Below, piece after piece: positions 11,580 through 21,880 of a stretch of 64,000 bases of DNA (positions are counted from its first letter, which is position 1; each line of letters begins with the position of its first letter). Below the pieces are notes generated by a model, which made no database searches, had not been told where the DNA came from, and saw only the letters and a list, made by a program, of their open reading frames with translations. Location: NCBI GenBank assembly GCA_001414485.1, contig LLEY01000039.1:372001-436000 (forward strand), in the 5' to 3' direction. This DNA comes from Calycina herbarum. Taxonomy: Eukaryota > Ascomycota > Leotiomycetes > Helotiales > Pezizellaceae. Position numbers and translations under genes: made by a program.

Positions 11580-12834
11580 TCATTCTTTACGCTCCCCGTT
11601 ACCAAAGATAGACAATCTGACCTCACCTCCAGCAACGTTCGTGACATGGCAAGCCTCCCCAACTCTAACTCTCCAAAGGCCCCCCTCATTAATGCGAAAG
11701 CTCTTCCCTCCCTTGCCATCACAACCAGTTACAATGACAAGCAACGGTCCTCCTCTAGTAACTTCACACAAACTGACGCCCCTCTCGGCCTTGACATCAC
11801 AGGTTGTGCCGGCTGAAAGCATGAGCGATCTGCGAGTGGTGTTTCCATAGGAGATGGTATGATTTGGGTTTGACTCGAGATATTGAGTCGAGTATGCGAT
11901 ATCTGGAGTTTATTAGTATTTACTTGTTATGAGGATGAAAGGGAAACTTACTCTCTTCTGCCTCAGCACCACCACTCGTATGTATAAGCCCTCGTACCTT
12001 CCCAGTCGTCTCCTCCCATTCATCATCAACAGCTTCTCTACTCCGAATTGGCAAAGCAGACTTTGGCTTGGCAAGAGTAGAGTCAAATGCAACACGACGA
12101 GCAAGGGGCCAAGCAAACATATCATTCGAAATGTTAGAGCTAAGTTTTGTTCTCATAGAATCTGCGTCGCTGGAAATGCCATTGCCTTGCTCAACAGTCT
12201 TTGCTTTTCTAGACAATCTCTTCTTGGTGACTTTGGCCGTTGCATTGCGATTTTGGTTGGAGAGGTGGTTTCGTGGTGGTGGTCGAATTGGAGTTTCTGC
12301 ATGATGCTCTGTTCCGCTGCTATCACCCGCTTGAGTTTTTCTGGGGCCGCTGATGGTGTCAATAAGGGAACGCTTCTTCTCGGTTTCGGTCTCCTCCTCG
12401 GTGGCATCATACCCGTCGGTGTCAATGTTTCTGCGATCAATCTTTTCAGATGAACCCTTGCGACGGCGTTTCGGAGTGGGAGTGACGTTGACCTGCTCCT
12501 CATCCTCCTCGTCCCCGCTGGGTGTTGAAGGCCTCTTGTGCTTCCGAGACGATGGCGACGAGACGAAAATGACTTGAGTTCCTGGGTTCTCCTCATCCTC
12601 CGTGGCCGCGATTTGGGAGTGTCTTCTCTTATCTTTCTTGTGCTTCTTGCGCTTCTTCTTTGAGCTTTTGACGTGAGATGAGGGTTGGACTTCAGCTTCC
12701 TCATCCGCTGCGTAGCCGCCGAATGAGGCCATTGCAGGGTTTATGGTCGCGTTGTCATCACGCTTGCGCTTCTTCTCAGTATCGGAAGTGGAAGGTGATG
12801 ACGGCGCTGATTGGGTTTGTGATTGAAAGGCCAT
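11580..12834 (-). CDS. Lysine/arginine-rich protein with beta-rich C-terminal domain
   Basis: Exons 12834-11952 and 11902-11580 give 401 residues. Residues 1-260 are highly charged, with nuclear-localisation-like clusters such as KKKRKKHKKDKRR and TPKRRRKGSSEK, many Ser/Asp/Glu stretches, and low predicted order. From about residue 300 the sequence becomes beta-rich and compact: YSTQYLESNP, MLSAGTTCDVK, GGPLLVIVTG, SFRINEGGLWRVRVGEACHV and RLSIFGNGE. The last part resembles the cupin-like fold of CENP-C/Mif2 (pattern I-x2-GG-x-W-x-V-x2-G), but the match is weak and I do not name it. A nuclear role is likely from composition. An in-frame ATG at 12981 would add 49 residues; the ATG at 12834 is preferred because the protein character starts there. 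Confidence 0.7.
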
Positions 12835-13757
12835 TATGAGAGTTTGTGGTGGTGAGAATTGGAGGGTTGTTGGTGAAGAAAGTTTGCACCAGTTTGTTTG
12901 CTTGAGATTTAAGCAGGGGTGTTGAAAGAGCTGTGTCAATTGTTTGGTGGTAGAGATTTTTGGTTGCGCTAGTAGCGTCATTTTGGCTACAATTGGGGGG
13001 CTGGTGCTGAAGGTGAAGGTGAGGTCTATGATTGAGAAAGTACCTCCATCTCACCATGAAAAGTTAAGGTTGCAGTAAATACTTCCCATTGTTCCAAGTT
13101 TCTGGGGAAATTGAACACCGTTGTTCCAGAGAGTCAGAGTTAATTTGAATAATTGCTCTAAACCTTTAGGAAAATTGCTTCAATTGCCCTACACAGTTAA
13201 AACAATGAGGGTTTATCATCCTGAATTTACTGCCCCTTGATGTCCCTCTAGTTGTTTTCTAACAATACACTCATAATCAAAATTTGCACCTAGTATTCTG
13301 ACTTCATTCACTAGATGAATACTTCTTTTTCCTTGCAGTTGATTACCCAAGGTTCCATGTCAATGGTGAGGTTCCATTTCAAGGGGTACCTATTGTTCTA
13401 TATCAAGCGAGGCTCCCAAGTGTTCTGGTTTTCTCAGCTTCACCGCTGATTGGTCAGTATCCCTGCCACTTCATTTTTTGCATGCTATTGGTGAATCGTG
13501 TTCTAGTATTGTCAAGGAGCAAGGACAATAGCAAAAAAATAGTGAATAGCACTTCACAAATTTCACGGAGTCTTGGCACAGCCTGGCCTGGCTCGCCTGG
13601 CTTAAATTACCCACCAGACCCTTTGATCTTCCCAAAATTTTCATCTCCTCTACACAACTTCGACAACAAACACCAACTCAAGAACAAACCCAAATCATCT
13701 GGTTCTTTCAACTACCAACACAAAAACAAACCCGAATCATTACTCATTACAACTACC
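12835..13757. other. Divergent intergenic region between the KR-rich gene and BTB 2
   Basis: This 920-bp stretch lies between divergent genes. It contains dispersed repeat copy 2 (about 13085-13255) and, next to BTB 2, a pyrimidine/CAACAAACACC-rich leader (13620-13757) typical of a fungal 5' untranslated region. No further gene was recognised. Confidence 0.5.
13085..13255 (+). repeat. Dispersed promoter-proximal repeat, copy 2
   Basis: Blocks ATTGTTCCAAGTTTCTGG, GTTGTTCCAGAGAGT, ATTGCTCTAAACCTTTAGG and ATTGCCCTACACAGTTA are followed by AACAATGAGGGTTTATC. The tail is TTTACTGCCCCTTGATGTCC, matching the tails of copies 1 and 8. It ends about 500 bp upstream of the BTB 2 start codon. Confidence 0.6.
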
Positions 13758-15545
13758 ATGGCACGAGTACCTTCTCCTGTGCTTTTGTCTGAGATCTATT
13801 CGCCCTCGCCCTCAGCCTCGCCTCCACCTTCCAATACCAGAGCATCAAACTCAAGTCGACCTGTCAAGATGGCAGCCTCAAAGAACGTGGCATCAGTCGC
13901 AGCTACGTAAGTCTACCCTTTACCCTATCTTCATTGCGACACTAACTCGGTGATCCAGTATGCTAGAAACCGGCCGATACTCTGATCTCGTCATCGTCTG
14001 CAAGAACAAGGAATTCAAGGTCCATAAGTCCATGGTGTGTCTTCAGTCACCGGTTTTGGCCGCTGCTATCGATGGAGGGTTCAAGGTATGTTGATTTCGC
14101 TTACCGTTTCATTGAGAGAGGATTGTGACTGACTCTTGATGCAGGAAGCCGTTGATGGCAAGTTCGATTTCGAAGAAGAGGAACCCAATACCGTCGAGTG
14201 CTTTCTCCAGTTCCTCTACACCGGCGATTATGAGGACAATCGACGCAGACGAGAACCAGAGCTTGTCCAGCCTTCGGAGGATGCAGTTCCATTGGTCGGG
14301 ATGTCGAGAACCTTTAGCAGAAGAGTTGACTATGGACGTCTTATGGAAGCCTTTGATAGAGAGTCTAGCAGTTCTAGTATTAGTCTGTTTCCCAAAAGTG
14401 CTGGGTCCATGTCAGCCAAAAGAAAATCCCCCGAAGGCTCGTCCTCCCCACCATGCAAACGTCAAAAGACAAGCAAAGCAGTAGATTCCGAAGACTACCT
14501 CAATGAGTTCGCCTTGCTCACTAACACACAAGTCTACATCATGGCCGAGAAATACGACGTCCAACCCCTCAGGGCCCTTGCAAAAACCAACTACGAGGAA
14601 CTGGTCAACTCCTGCTGGGAAACCTCCGCCTTCGTCACAACCCTCCGACTCCTCCACGAAGGAACACCAGAAGGCGATCCCTTGATGGAAATTGCCATCA
14701 AAAACGCTACTCATCCGAGACATCTCAAGGAGTTGCGTTCCAACAAAGAATTCGCTCATTTGTGCAAAGAGAAGGGGGACTTGTGCTTTGATATGCTTAG
14801 CACTTCGTCGAATATGGAGGTTACGAACAAGTCCACATTCCGTTGTGGTGATTGTGAGTTCTCTCTTAAGGATTGCAAGTGCGATGGGGAGGTGGGGACT
14901 GTGGAAATTGTTAAACCAAGACGATCAACCAGACGACCATCCAGCCGCTCAAGACGGGGACCACGATCGCCTGTCTATGCAAACACTGCAACAGGAACCC
15001 AGAACTATACACTTCAATCACCTGTTTACGCAGCAACCACACCCTACTTTCCTCCCCAAAACTATGGACCACAAGCACCTGTTTATGCACCCACCGCACG
15101 AGTAGAGAGTCGCTCCCGATACTATCAACCTCAAGCACCCTTTTTTGCAAGCACCTCAGCAGTAAACACCTACTCACCAGATCCCCAAAACTATCTACCT
15201 CAGTCACCTGTTTACGTGGACACTCCGTTATCACGTCAAGCTTCTCAATCGCCTCCCTATGAAAACGATGGTTCACCGTACTGGGTGCCTGGCCATTGGT
15301 CGCCTGACTCGCCGGCTCATAGCGAATCTGACCAACCTCATAACGCAACCGGCCCGCCTTACCCCCCTAATGGTCCTTCAATGGACAACCAGAATGGCAA
15401 CGCGAGCCCACCTTACTCGCCTGCCAATGCTTCAGTGGAGGAGTTGGACCATCAGACCGGCAACACAAGCCCACCTTACACCCCTGTTGATCGCCCACCT
15501 TACTCGCCTGTTGAGCCAAGAGGTGTTTTATATGAATTGGATTAG
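13758..15545 (+). CDS. BTB/POZ protein with Tyr/Pro repeat tail (array member 2)
   Basis: Exons 13758-13906, 13959-14085 and 14145-15545 give 558 residues. The BTB core begins near residue 51 (GRYSDLVIVC, FKVHKSMVC, AAIDGGFK). It continues with FLQFLYTGDYEDN and, after a Ser-rich insert, AEKYDVQPLRALAKTNY. A cysteine pair motif (CGDCEFSLKDCKC) lies near residue 340. The last 190 residues are low-complexity, built on imperfect repeats of the kind QSPVYA, QAPVYA and SPPYSP spaced about 17-25 residues apart. This tail is unique in the array and could be a disordered binding platform with SH3- or WW-type ligand character (inference). The middle exon is again 127 nt. A second in-frame ATG at 13869 could give a shorter N-terminus. 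Confidence 0.85.
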
Positions 15546-15603
15546 ATGTCGAGGGAATTCGAGATTTGAGGTTTGAGGGCCGAGGGGATGAATCATTGGA
15601 GAG

Positions 15604-15779
15604 AAATTTGTATTGAGATGTGGTTTCATAAATTGTTTTGCGACTTGTGGATTTCTTTCGGGAGAAGTGAGACTTGAGGGGAGGATCGAGGGAAGGATGT
15701 GGGGATAATCGGGAAATTTGTATTGAGGTGTGGTTTCTTCAAATTATTTGTGGCTTGTGGATTTCTTTAGAGGGAAGTC
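15604..15779 (+). repeat. Imperfect 110-bp tandem duplication in the BTB 2 3' flank
   Basis: The segment AAATTTGTATTGAGATGTGG through GACTTGTGGATTTCTTTCGG (15604-15660) recurs with few changes at 15714-15770. Both copies lie just after the BTB 2 stop codon, so at least the first is probably in the 3' untranslated region. Confidence 0.75.
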
Positions 15780-16064
15780 GATGAATGAGCTTCAGTACGG
15801 CGTTATTTGTGTACACTTTCTTTACTAGAGTAGAAATAAATTGTCTTGAAAATTGGTAGTATGCTTTCCGTGATAGATGCAGATTCGAACGCGTACTCGT
15901 AACTTTCTGAAAGGGCCTTTCGAGACCCAATCTTGCCGGTAAGTATAGATTTTCCCTTGGAGGTTAAGAGTGTTCCTCTGCTTTTGGGATACGATGGCTT
16001 GCGACGGCGTAACAAAAGAGCGCGCGGCAGTAAGTAATGTTCGCTGTTCGTTGTTCGTTGTTCT

Positions 16065-16180
16065 GCAATATAATTAGAAGTTGCCTCAAATGATTTGGGA
16101 CAATTGAACTTTAATAGAATCCATTCTTCTAGAAAGTTGGAACGAGACATGGAGGATTTACTGCTCCTTTTGCCGTCTAT
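16065..16180 (+). repeat. Dispersed promoter-proximal repeat, copy 3
   Basis: It has GATTTGGGACAATTGAAC and TTCTAGAAAGTTGGAACGAG blocks followed by GGATTTACTGCTCCTTTTGCCGTC. This is the same block order and tail as the other copies. Confidence 0.5.
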
Positions 16181-16949
16181 TTAAGAATGACTTGAACGTT
16201 GTGACTTTGCGGCTTTGCGGCTTGCGAGAGGCAACATACTTCTTTGATCTTCAAAGCGTGCGCGCCCGACGCGCTACGCGAAAAACTCGCCAAAGACCTT
16301 CTCTCAACTCCAACCTCCAAATAATTGACCAAAAAAAGAACCAACCAACCAAAAAACCAGCAAAAAATCCACACTCCGAAGGGTAATGACATAAACCAGA
16401 CGAACTGAATTTTATTTTGAAATTCCAAGGGACCATGGCGATATCAGTCTAATCAGGGCTGTTGACCAGCTGGCTCCACCTAGCCAGGTAGACCTAGATC
16501 CAGTTTCGAGCACTCCTAGAGTTGACTCCTCAGACCGATGCACCACCGCGTCTGCTGGGCAAGAAACCTGTTGATTGATGGATGGTGCCGTCTTATTTGT
16601 GTACTTGGATTTTTGGCGGTTGGTGGGGGAAATGTGGGTCTTGGTGTTGCGGAGGGGGTGAATGGCCAATGAGAAAATTCGGGGGGAGAGGCGGATCCAC
16701 CGTTGTGTGCGCCCCAGCTGTATTGAAAAAGACTTTGTGTCTATGCTGAACTTTTGACGTATATTTTGTTACTTTGTGCACTAGGAGCTATGGCGATGAC
16801 TATAGTCTTGAAATCACTTTCCGTTCCCTAAGTACTTCTAGAGTGGAAGGCTCTTGGGATGTTCTATCTTGGCTCGCGATGGATATTAAAAGTGGCATAA
16901 AATAATGAAGGTTCATACCTGCCTGCGTAGCTCTTGTTGTTCCGACTTT

Positions 16950-17060
16950 GTAGGGTAATTCATGTGAATTATCCTAAGCACTTGGAAGAATTTACAATTG
17001 TCCTAGATAGTTGGAACAATCAACGTGAATTGTCTCAGAGAGTTAGAACAACGAAATAAT
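16950..17060 (+). repeat. Dispersed promoter-proximal repeat, copy 4
   Basis: Blocks ATTATCCTAAGCACTTGGAA, ATTGTCCTAGATAGTTGGAA and ATTGTCTCAGAGAGTTAGAA occur in a row with a period of about 33-38 bp. Each is separated by the complementary AACAAT-type end. It lies about 250 bp upstream of the BTB 3 start. The TTTACTGCC tail is missing here. Confidence 0.6.
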
Positions 17061-17310
17061 CCCTAAACCACCTATTTTCTGTATGTGGCGCGGCAAGGTA
17101 GACAGAGACAGTATGGTGGTTTCCTCAATCGTTCCTTCCCATTTTGTTTCACGTCACTTGTCAAGACTGAAGCGGCAGGCGCGACCCCCTCCCACATTTT
17201 CCTTCTTCTCCTCACGAACTCTCGGAGAACCTCCTAACTCTCGACAACCACCCCAACCATCAATCGAGTTGTCACCAGAAGGCTATATCTCACGATGGCA
17301 AATATATCTA

Positions 17311-18413
17311 ATGAATCATTTGTTTGCAGAAGTATTAACAGCCCAGCAGACAAGAACACCCTCCACCCAGTTGCCTCCGACAAAGAGACAATGCCTTGGA
17401 TTCTCTGGAATTGGCGCGGGTCTCCTAGAGAATCCCAAGTACGCCGATCTTGAGATCCGATGTCGCGATAAGTCATTCAAGGTCCACCAGAACATTGTTT
17501 GGTGCGCTCTCCCAGGATGCTTTCGGGGAGTTGAAATCTTGTTTCTTCTACCACAATCTTTTGGATTTGCAATACTGACACGGATATCTAACAGCGCACA
17601 ATCAAGGGTTCTTGCCGCCCGTGTTGATGGTGGGTTCTTGGTTAGTTGCTCCTTCCCAACACAACCCATGAACGCGTGCTAATCTTGCATTAGGAAGCAT
17701 CGACAAAGGTTATTAAACTGGACGACGACTTCCCCGAAGTTGTTGGACACCTTGTGCAATATCTGTATACCGAGCACTACGAACACAAAGTGATTGTCAA
17801 GGAGGTCGTCAAGGAGATAGTCGCAACCAAGCCATTGTCCGAAAACACATCGAACAATGACGCCGATTCTTCGAATAGCATCCAGACAGTGACAGAGAAG
17901 GATGCCCCGCTACCCAAAAAGCCCTTGGATAATAAAGCTGGAAAGACTCCGGCACCCCCTGGACCTTGTGAATTGATGGTACACTCAAACGTTTACGCCA
18001 TCGCCGACAAATTCGACGTTGCGGGTTTGAAGATCGTAGCGGCTCAGAAATTCAAGGCGGCCTTGTCTGAAACTTCGCTCAACATCACCTGGACTGAAGT
18101 AGTCAGAGCTGTATTTGAGGATACCCCGGATAGTGATAGAGGTCTCAAAGATATCGCTGTCTTGTTCTCCGCCACTCACTGTCAACAGCTTCTAGCCAAT
18201 CAGGAGTTTGCCAAATTGTGCGAGGAGAAAGGAAGCATTGCGACGGATGTTTTGAAGCAGTTGATCAAGTTTACTAAGGTGGTTGAAAAGATTTCTATGC
18301 AGCTGGCACATGAAACGGTACCGGAGTGTGACATCTGGTATGTTTTATCTGACAATTATATTATTGACCAATTATACGCTGATTTCAGCAATTTCTCGGA
18401 CTTTGTGGAATAA
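17311..18413 (+). CDS. BTB/POZ protein with transposon-truncated zinc ribbon (array member 3)
   Basis: Exons 17311-17501, 17595-17640, 17694-18337 and 18389-18413 give 301 residues. The BTB core reads LLENPKYADLEIRC, FKVHQNIV then CAQSRVLAARVDGGFL, which forms only after removing a 93-nt intron the paralogues lack. The later motifs are YLYTEHYEHK and ADKFDVAGLKIVAAQKF. The C-terminus reaches VPECDIC and then changes to NFSDFVE. The change comes from a 510-bp inverted-repeat element that inserted at 18337 and brought a usable GTATGT donor. The rest of the zinc ribbon is stranded at 18847-18953. The predicted protein therefore keeps the BTB domain but not the second Cys pair. An N-terminal extension to 17083 is open but unsupported. 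Confidence 0.8.
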
Positions 18414-18846
18414 TTATTTAATACACCAATAATATATATAGAGTTAAATATAAGGTTATTCCCACTTTATATCGTATAAGCGTCCTAACCATAACATGTT
18501 TGTAACCTATTTAGAACTTATATATACTTAAAAGAAAGTATCTCTAAGATCGGTGGGAGGGGATAATACGGAGGCTATTGCTCTTTAAGATGATTAGATA
18601 GCTAATTTGCTTAAGATATAACAAGAGACAAGGGGATTAAAGAGAGTTAAAGAGAGTGAGAAGAGAGGTCTCGAAAAGGGGATAGAAAAGGGGGGCAAGT
18701 AGGGCACTTCAGCTGGGAAAGGATGGGGATGGGAATAGTTTCACTTTTATTTATTGGTGAACAAAATACTTATCCTACAAAGTCCGATGTATTGGTCAAT
18801 TCCTTATATAATTGACCAATTCCATAATTGTCAGATAAAACATACC
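18337..18846. mobile_element. MITE-like inverted-repeat element inserted in BTB 3
   Basis: The left end GGTATGTTTTATCTGACAAT (18337-18356) is repeated in reverse complement at the right end (18827-18846). The first 23 nt of each end are identical and weaker similarity extends to about 40 nt. Both sides are flanked by ACATCT (18331-18336 and 18847-18852), a 6-bp target-site duplication. The interior is AT-rich and non-coding, so the element is non-autonomous; the superfamily is not identifiable from this copy. Removing the element and one ACATCT restores an uninterrupted zinc-ribbon reading frame in the host gene. Confidence 0.85.
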
Positions 18847-18953
18847 ACATCTGCAAGAAGACCTCGGATGTGCGAATTTCTAGCGAAAACGGCCGCGCAA
18901 AATATGGGGCAAAGTTCTATTGTACCAAGTGTCGACGCAACTTGAACCCTTGA
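18847..18953 (+). pseudogene. Stranded 3' end of the BTB 3 zinc ribbon
   Basis: In the frame interrupted at 18337 this segment encodes ICKKTSDVRISSEN, then AKYGAKFYCTKCRRNLNP and a stop at 18951-18953. Together with CD upstream of the insertion it makes CxxC...CxxC, matching the zinc ribbon of BTB 5 and the orphan exon at 21881-22023. It has no start of its own and is probably untranslated, unless the transposon is excised. Confidence 0.8.
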
Positions 18954-19204
18954 AACCATGTTTGATATGCAGAATATGTACACGAGAGGGAGATATGGAG
19001 GCTTTGGTGGCTTTTTTCTCACAATGACATGAGCTTTTACTATGCTGGTGCAGTAGCTATACAAAACAAGATTTGTATGATAGAATCAAAATCTGGTCAA
19101 ACCATTGCTGCAATATAATCAAAAAAGAGCTAGTATGATTTTCTTAGAAATGTGCGAAGTCTTCTGCTATTAGCTCCCAGGGTCGTACTTGTCTACTTCT
19201 CTTA

Positions 19205-19380
19205 TTATCCTAACTGTCTAGGTTAATCCAAGATATTTGTCCTAATGGTTTGGGATAATTTGAAGTTGGCCTTGATACCTGGAACAATTAGTCTCAATTG
19301 TTTCAAATGGTGGGATTAATGAGCTAAGTAGGCGGGTACGAACCTGAAGTATTTACTGTCGCTTTTATTATCTACTAGAA
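19205..19380 (+). repeat. Dispersed promoter-proximal repeat, copy 5
   Basis: It contains TGTCTAGGTTAATCC, TTTGTCCTAATGGTTTGGGA and ACCTGGAACAATTAGTC blocks. These are followed by the long tail GTAGGCGGGTACGAACCTGA and AGTATTTACTGTCGCTTTTA, nearly identical to copy 8 and close to copy 1. Confidence 0.65.
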
Positions 19381-19894
19381 GGAGCCTGGTATCAGTTATT
19401 CAAGGTCTTGCTCGATCGCCTTGAAACTTATTTCATGTCGGAGATCAATGAATCAAGGCTTTTAGAAGACATATACCAAGGCAGATGACCTAGAATTTTG
19501 CCAGGATTGCGACTCCATCGCTTCAAAAATATCAAGTTCGCAAACCATCTCGCTTAGCCCGAAAATGAAATATTACTTTCCGAAAGTTTACTCCAAAAAC
19601 AAATAGGAAACTCCTAACTTTCCGGGGTATCGGGCGGTTTCAATCTTCTCTTCTTGAAGATAGGTCAGAGAAGTACGTTTTCTTAGGCCGCGGGTTTTTT
19701 TTTCGAGAACGATCTCTACTCTAAGGCTGGCCCAGGGGAAAGGGGGGTAGATGGGTATAAAATAACATCAATTCTTTGTGCTGGTGAGTTCTTATTTGCA
19801 TGCTAATTTTATTTGGTGACAGGAAGGGGAATATCTTTTGCTGCTTTCATCGGGTCCAATCCACCAGTCTTGTACATACTTCATGGCAAAGGAA

Positions 19895-20025
19895 GCTGGT
19901 TATCTCAAACCAACTACGGAAATTTTCCAAATGGTTCTAAGCTTTTAAAATAATGATATTCAATCGTCCTAGAAACTTGAACTAACGAGGGTTATCCTTT
20001 GCTGTTTTCATTGTCCATCGTAATT
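19895..20025 (+). repeat. Dispersed promoter-proximal repeat, copy 6
   Basis: It has AATGGTTCTAAGC and ATCGTCCTAGAAACTTGAAC blocks, then GAGGGTTATCCTTTGCTG and TTTTCATTGTCC. It ends about 145 bp upstream of the BTB 4 start codon. Confidence 0.5.
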
Positions 20026-20170
20026 GAATGTAGACTCCAGAAGGATCTGGTACCGCTTTTGTTATCTTTGCTGAGACTGGATACAAAAGAACGAAGTTGG
20101 CTCTCCCAAGGACCCTTCAACTCCATCTCTTCACGACCCGCAAACTTGTTCGTACCGCGCAACAACCACA

Positions 20171-21527
20171 ATGGTGAGTTGATTCAAGCTTTTCTCTCGC
20201 ACTTTATGTTCAGTACACACATAAGAAGTTGGAAACTGACGAAAACAAGAACAATATCATCAAACGAGAGCCCGAAGAGGAAGCGGCATTCCCAGCAGCG
20301 AAGCGGAGCAAGACTGGTGCGTCTGCTGTAGTGGCGTCGTAAGTACTTGCCCGACCTTTTCTTTTTTGCGTACACCCCATTGTTCCGGATCTGAGACAAT
20401 CCAAAGAACTGTGCGAGATCGTTTGGGACAGTCGAGAAGCCTAGCCTTTCCTATGTGACTTTGCTAATGCAATAGCTAGGCTACTTGGCGACCAAAAGTA
20501 CTCCGACCTCCAGGTTCATTGTCGTGACAAGGTCTTTCAGGTTCACCGCAATATCATCTGTCCTCGTTCACGATTTTTCGATGCATGTGTGAATGGCCAA
20601 TTCAAGGTATGTTCCCTTATGTAGGGCATTTAATTGCCAATAATCTCCGAGACATTTTGGGAGAATGAAATGCATTTTCAGATTTTCTCCAATACTGTGC
20701 GATGAAGGATTCCCGAAGTAATGAAACGGAGTGATGCACAAGGATATACAAGATACTTCGAAGAGCTTAAGCTAATTTGGAATAGGAAGCCCAGGAGAGA
20801 ATCATCAAGCTTCCAGATGATGAACCACAAATTGTAGAACTCCTCGTTGCATTCTTATACACCAATGACTATGATTACCGCAAGACACAAAGCGCCACAA
20901 ATCGCAGAAGATTGCAGTCGCCTGATTTTATCGATCTAGTCAACTATGACCCAAAGAATTCGGAGCTTACAGTGCACGCAAAGGTCTACGTGATCGCCGA
21001 TAAATTTGGTGTCCAAGATTTGAAGGAATTGGCCCGGGAGAAGTTTAAGGACGAGCTATTGGAAGACCAGGTCGACACCTTTGCTTATGTGGTCGAGTGT
21101 GAGGTTCCTATTTCATTTCTCTTGAATCACTTTTGAGAATAAATACTGACTCTCCCTTCTTCTAGGGGTACTTGAAAACACACCTGAGAGCGACAAAGGT
21201 CTCCGGCCGCTTTGTATCGAGTTTGGCGCTAAACACCTGGAGGATTTGATAGCCAGAGGAGATTTTTACAAATTTTGTGAGAGGGATGGAAAATTCACAG
21301 CTGCTCTTTTGAGAGAGGTGGCACATGCTAGGTGTGATCGATTGGACGGGAAGGTTCTGGAATTTCTGGAAAAGCGCCATGAACTTGGGTTTTATGATGG
21401 TACGCATGTTTCCATTATCGCATCACGACTAGGCGCAAAGCGAAGAGATGTGTTCATAGCTGCAGATAAGCTGGAGGAGAAGGGACTGGTTTCCACCATG
21501 GTTGACGACGAAACTTGGGGTGTGTAG
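20171..21527 (+). CDS. BTB/POZ protein fused to an RPA32-like winged helix (array member 4)
   Basis: Exons 20171-20173, 20250-20338, 20480-20606, 20786-21098 and 21166-21527 give 297 residues. The first exon is the ATG alone. The BTB core (LLGDQKYSDLQVHC, FQVHRNIIC, FLYTNDYDYR, ADKFGVQDLKELAREKF) continues to LLREVAHA, the point where BTB 5 enters its zinc ribbon. Here instead about 60 residues follow: KVLEFLEKRHELGFYDGTHV, then ASRLGAKRRDVFIAADKLEE and GLVSTMVDDETWGV. These match the layout of the replication protein A 32-kDa C-terminal winged helix, a protein-docking module of DNA repair. The fusion is seen in the sequence; its function is not known. The gene is intact, with all junctions in frame. 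Confidence 0.75.
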
Positions 21528-21880
21528 TTTTAGGCGCTCAATGATGTCTTGTATGGTGGGTTAGGCGATTCCAATGCGTTGTGAATTGCTAATTCAAAAT
21601 ACCATCATCGAAAGCGATTTGAGCTTTTTTAAGATCCGCTGAACAGATTGCCATCCCCCTTTTGGTAAACAATTTCTTTCAGGTGCCAACACCCCGAGAA
21701 TGTGAGAGATGGCCAATGGATTTTTGGTTCTATGAGTTGGAGTGACGATATTCTAAGGAAATAGCTCACTCCGGTGCCGATTCTGTTGCGTCTGCCTAAA
21801 CTTAGCGCAAGCGCCGTCAAAACACCAACTTCACCACTTCAGTTCTTTTCTTTTTTACCCTTCTGCTGACTTAGCTGCAC

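Larger units (their letters stand above)
15546..17310. other. Gene-free stretch between BTB 2 and BTB 3
   Basis: About 1.76 kb. It holds a 110-bp-period tandem duplication (15604-15779) and two copies of the dispersed repeat (about 16065-16180 and 16950-17060). Between them (16190-16800) there is no convincing coding frame; short open frames lack motifs and splice support. Confidence 0.5.
18954..20170. other. Gene-free stretch between BTB 3 and BTB 4
   Basis: This stretch holds dispersed repeat copies 5 (about 19205-19380) and 6 (about 19895-20025). The remainder (for example 19400-19800) shows no supported gene. Confidence 0.5.
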
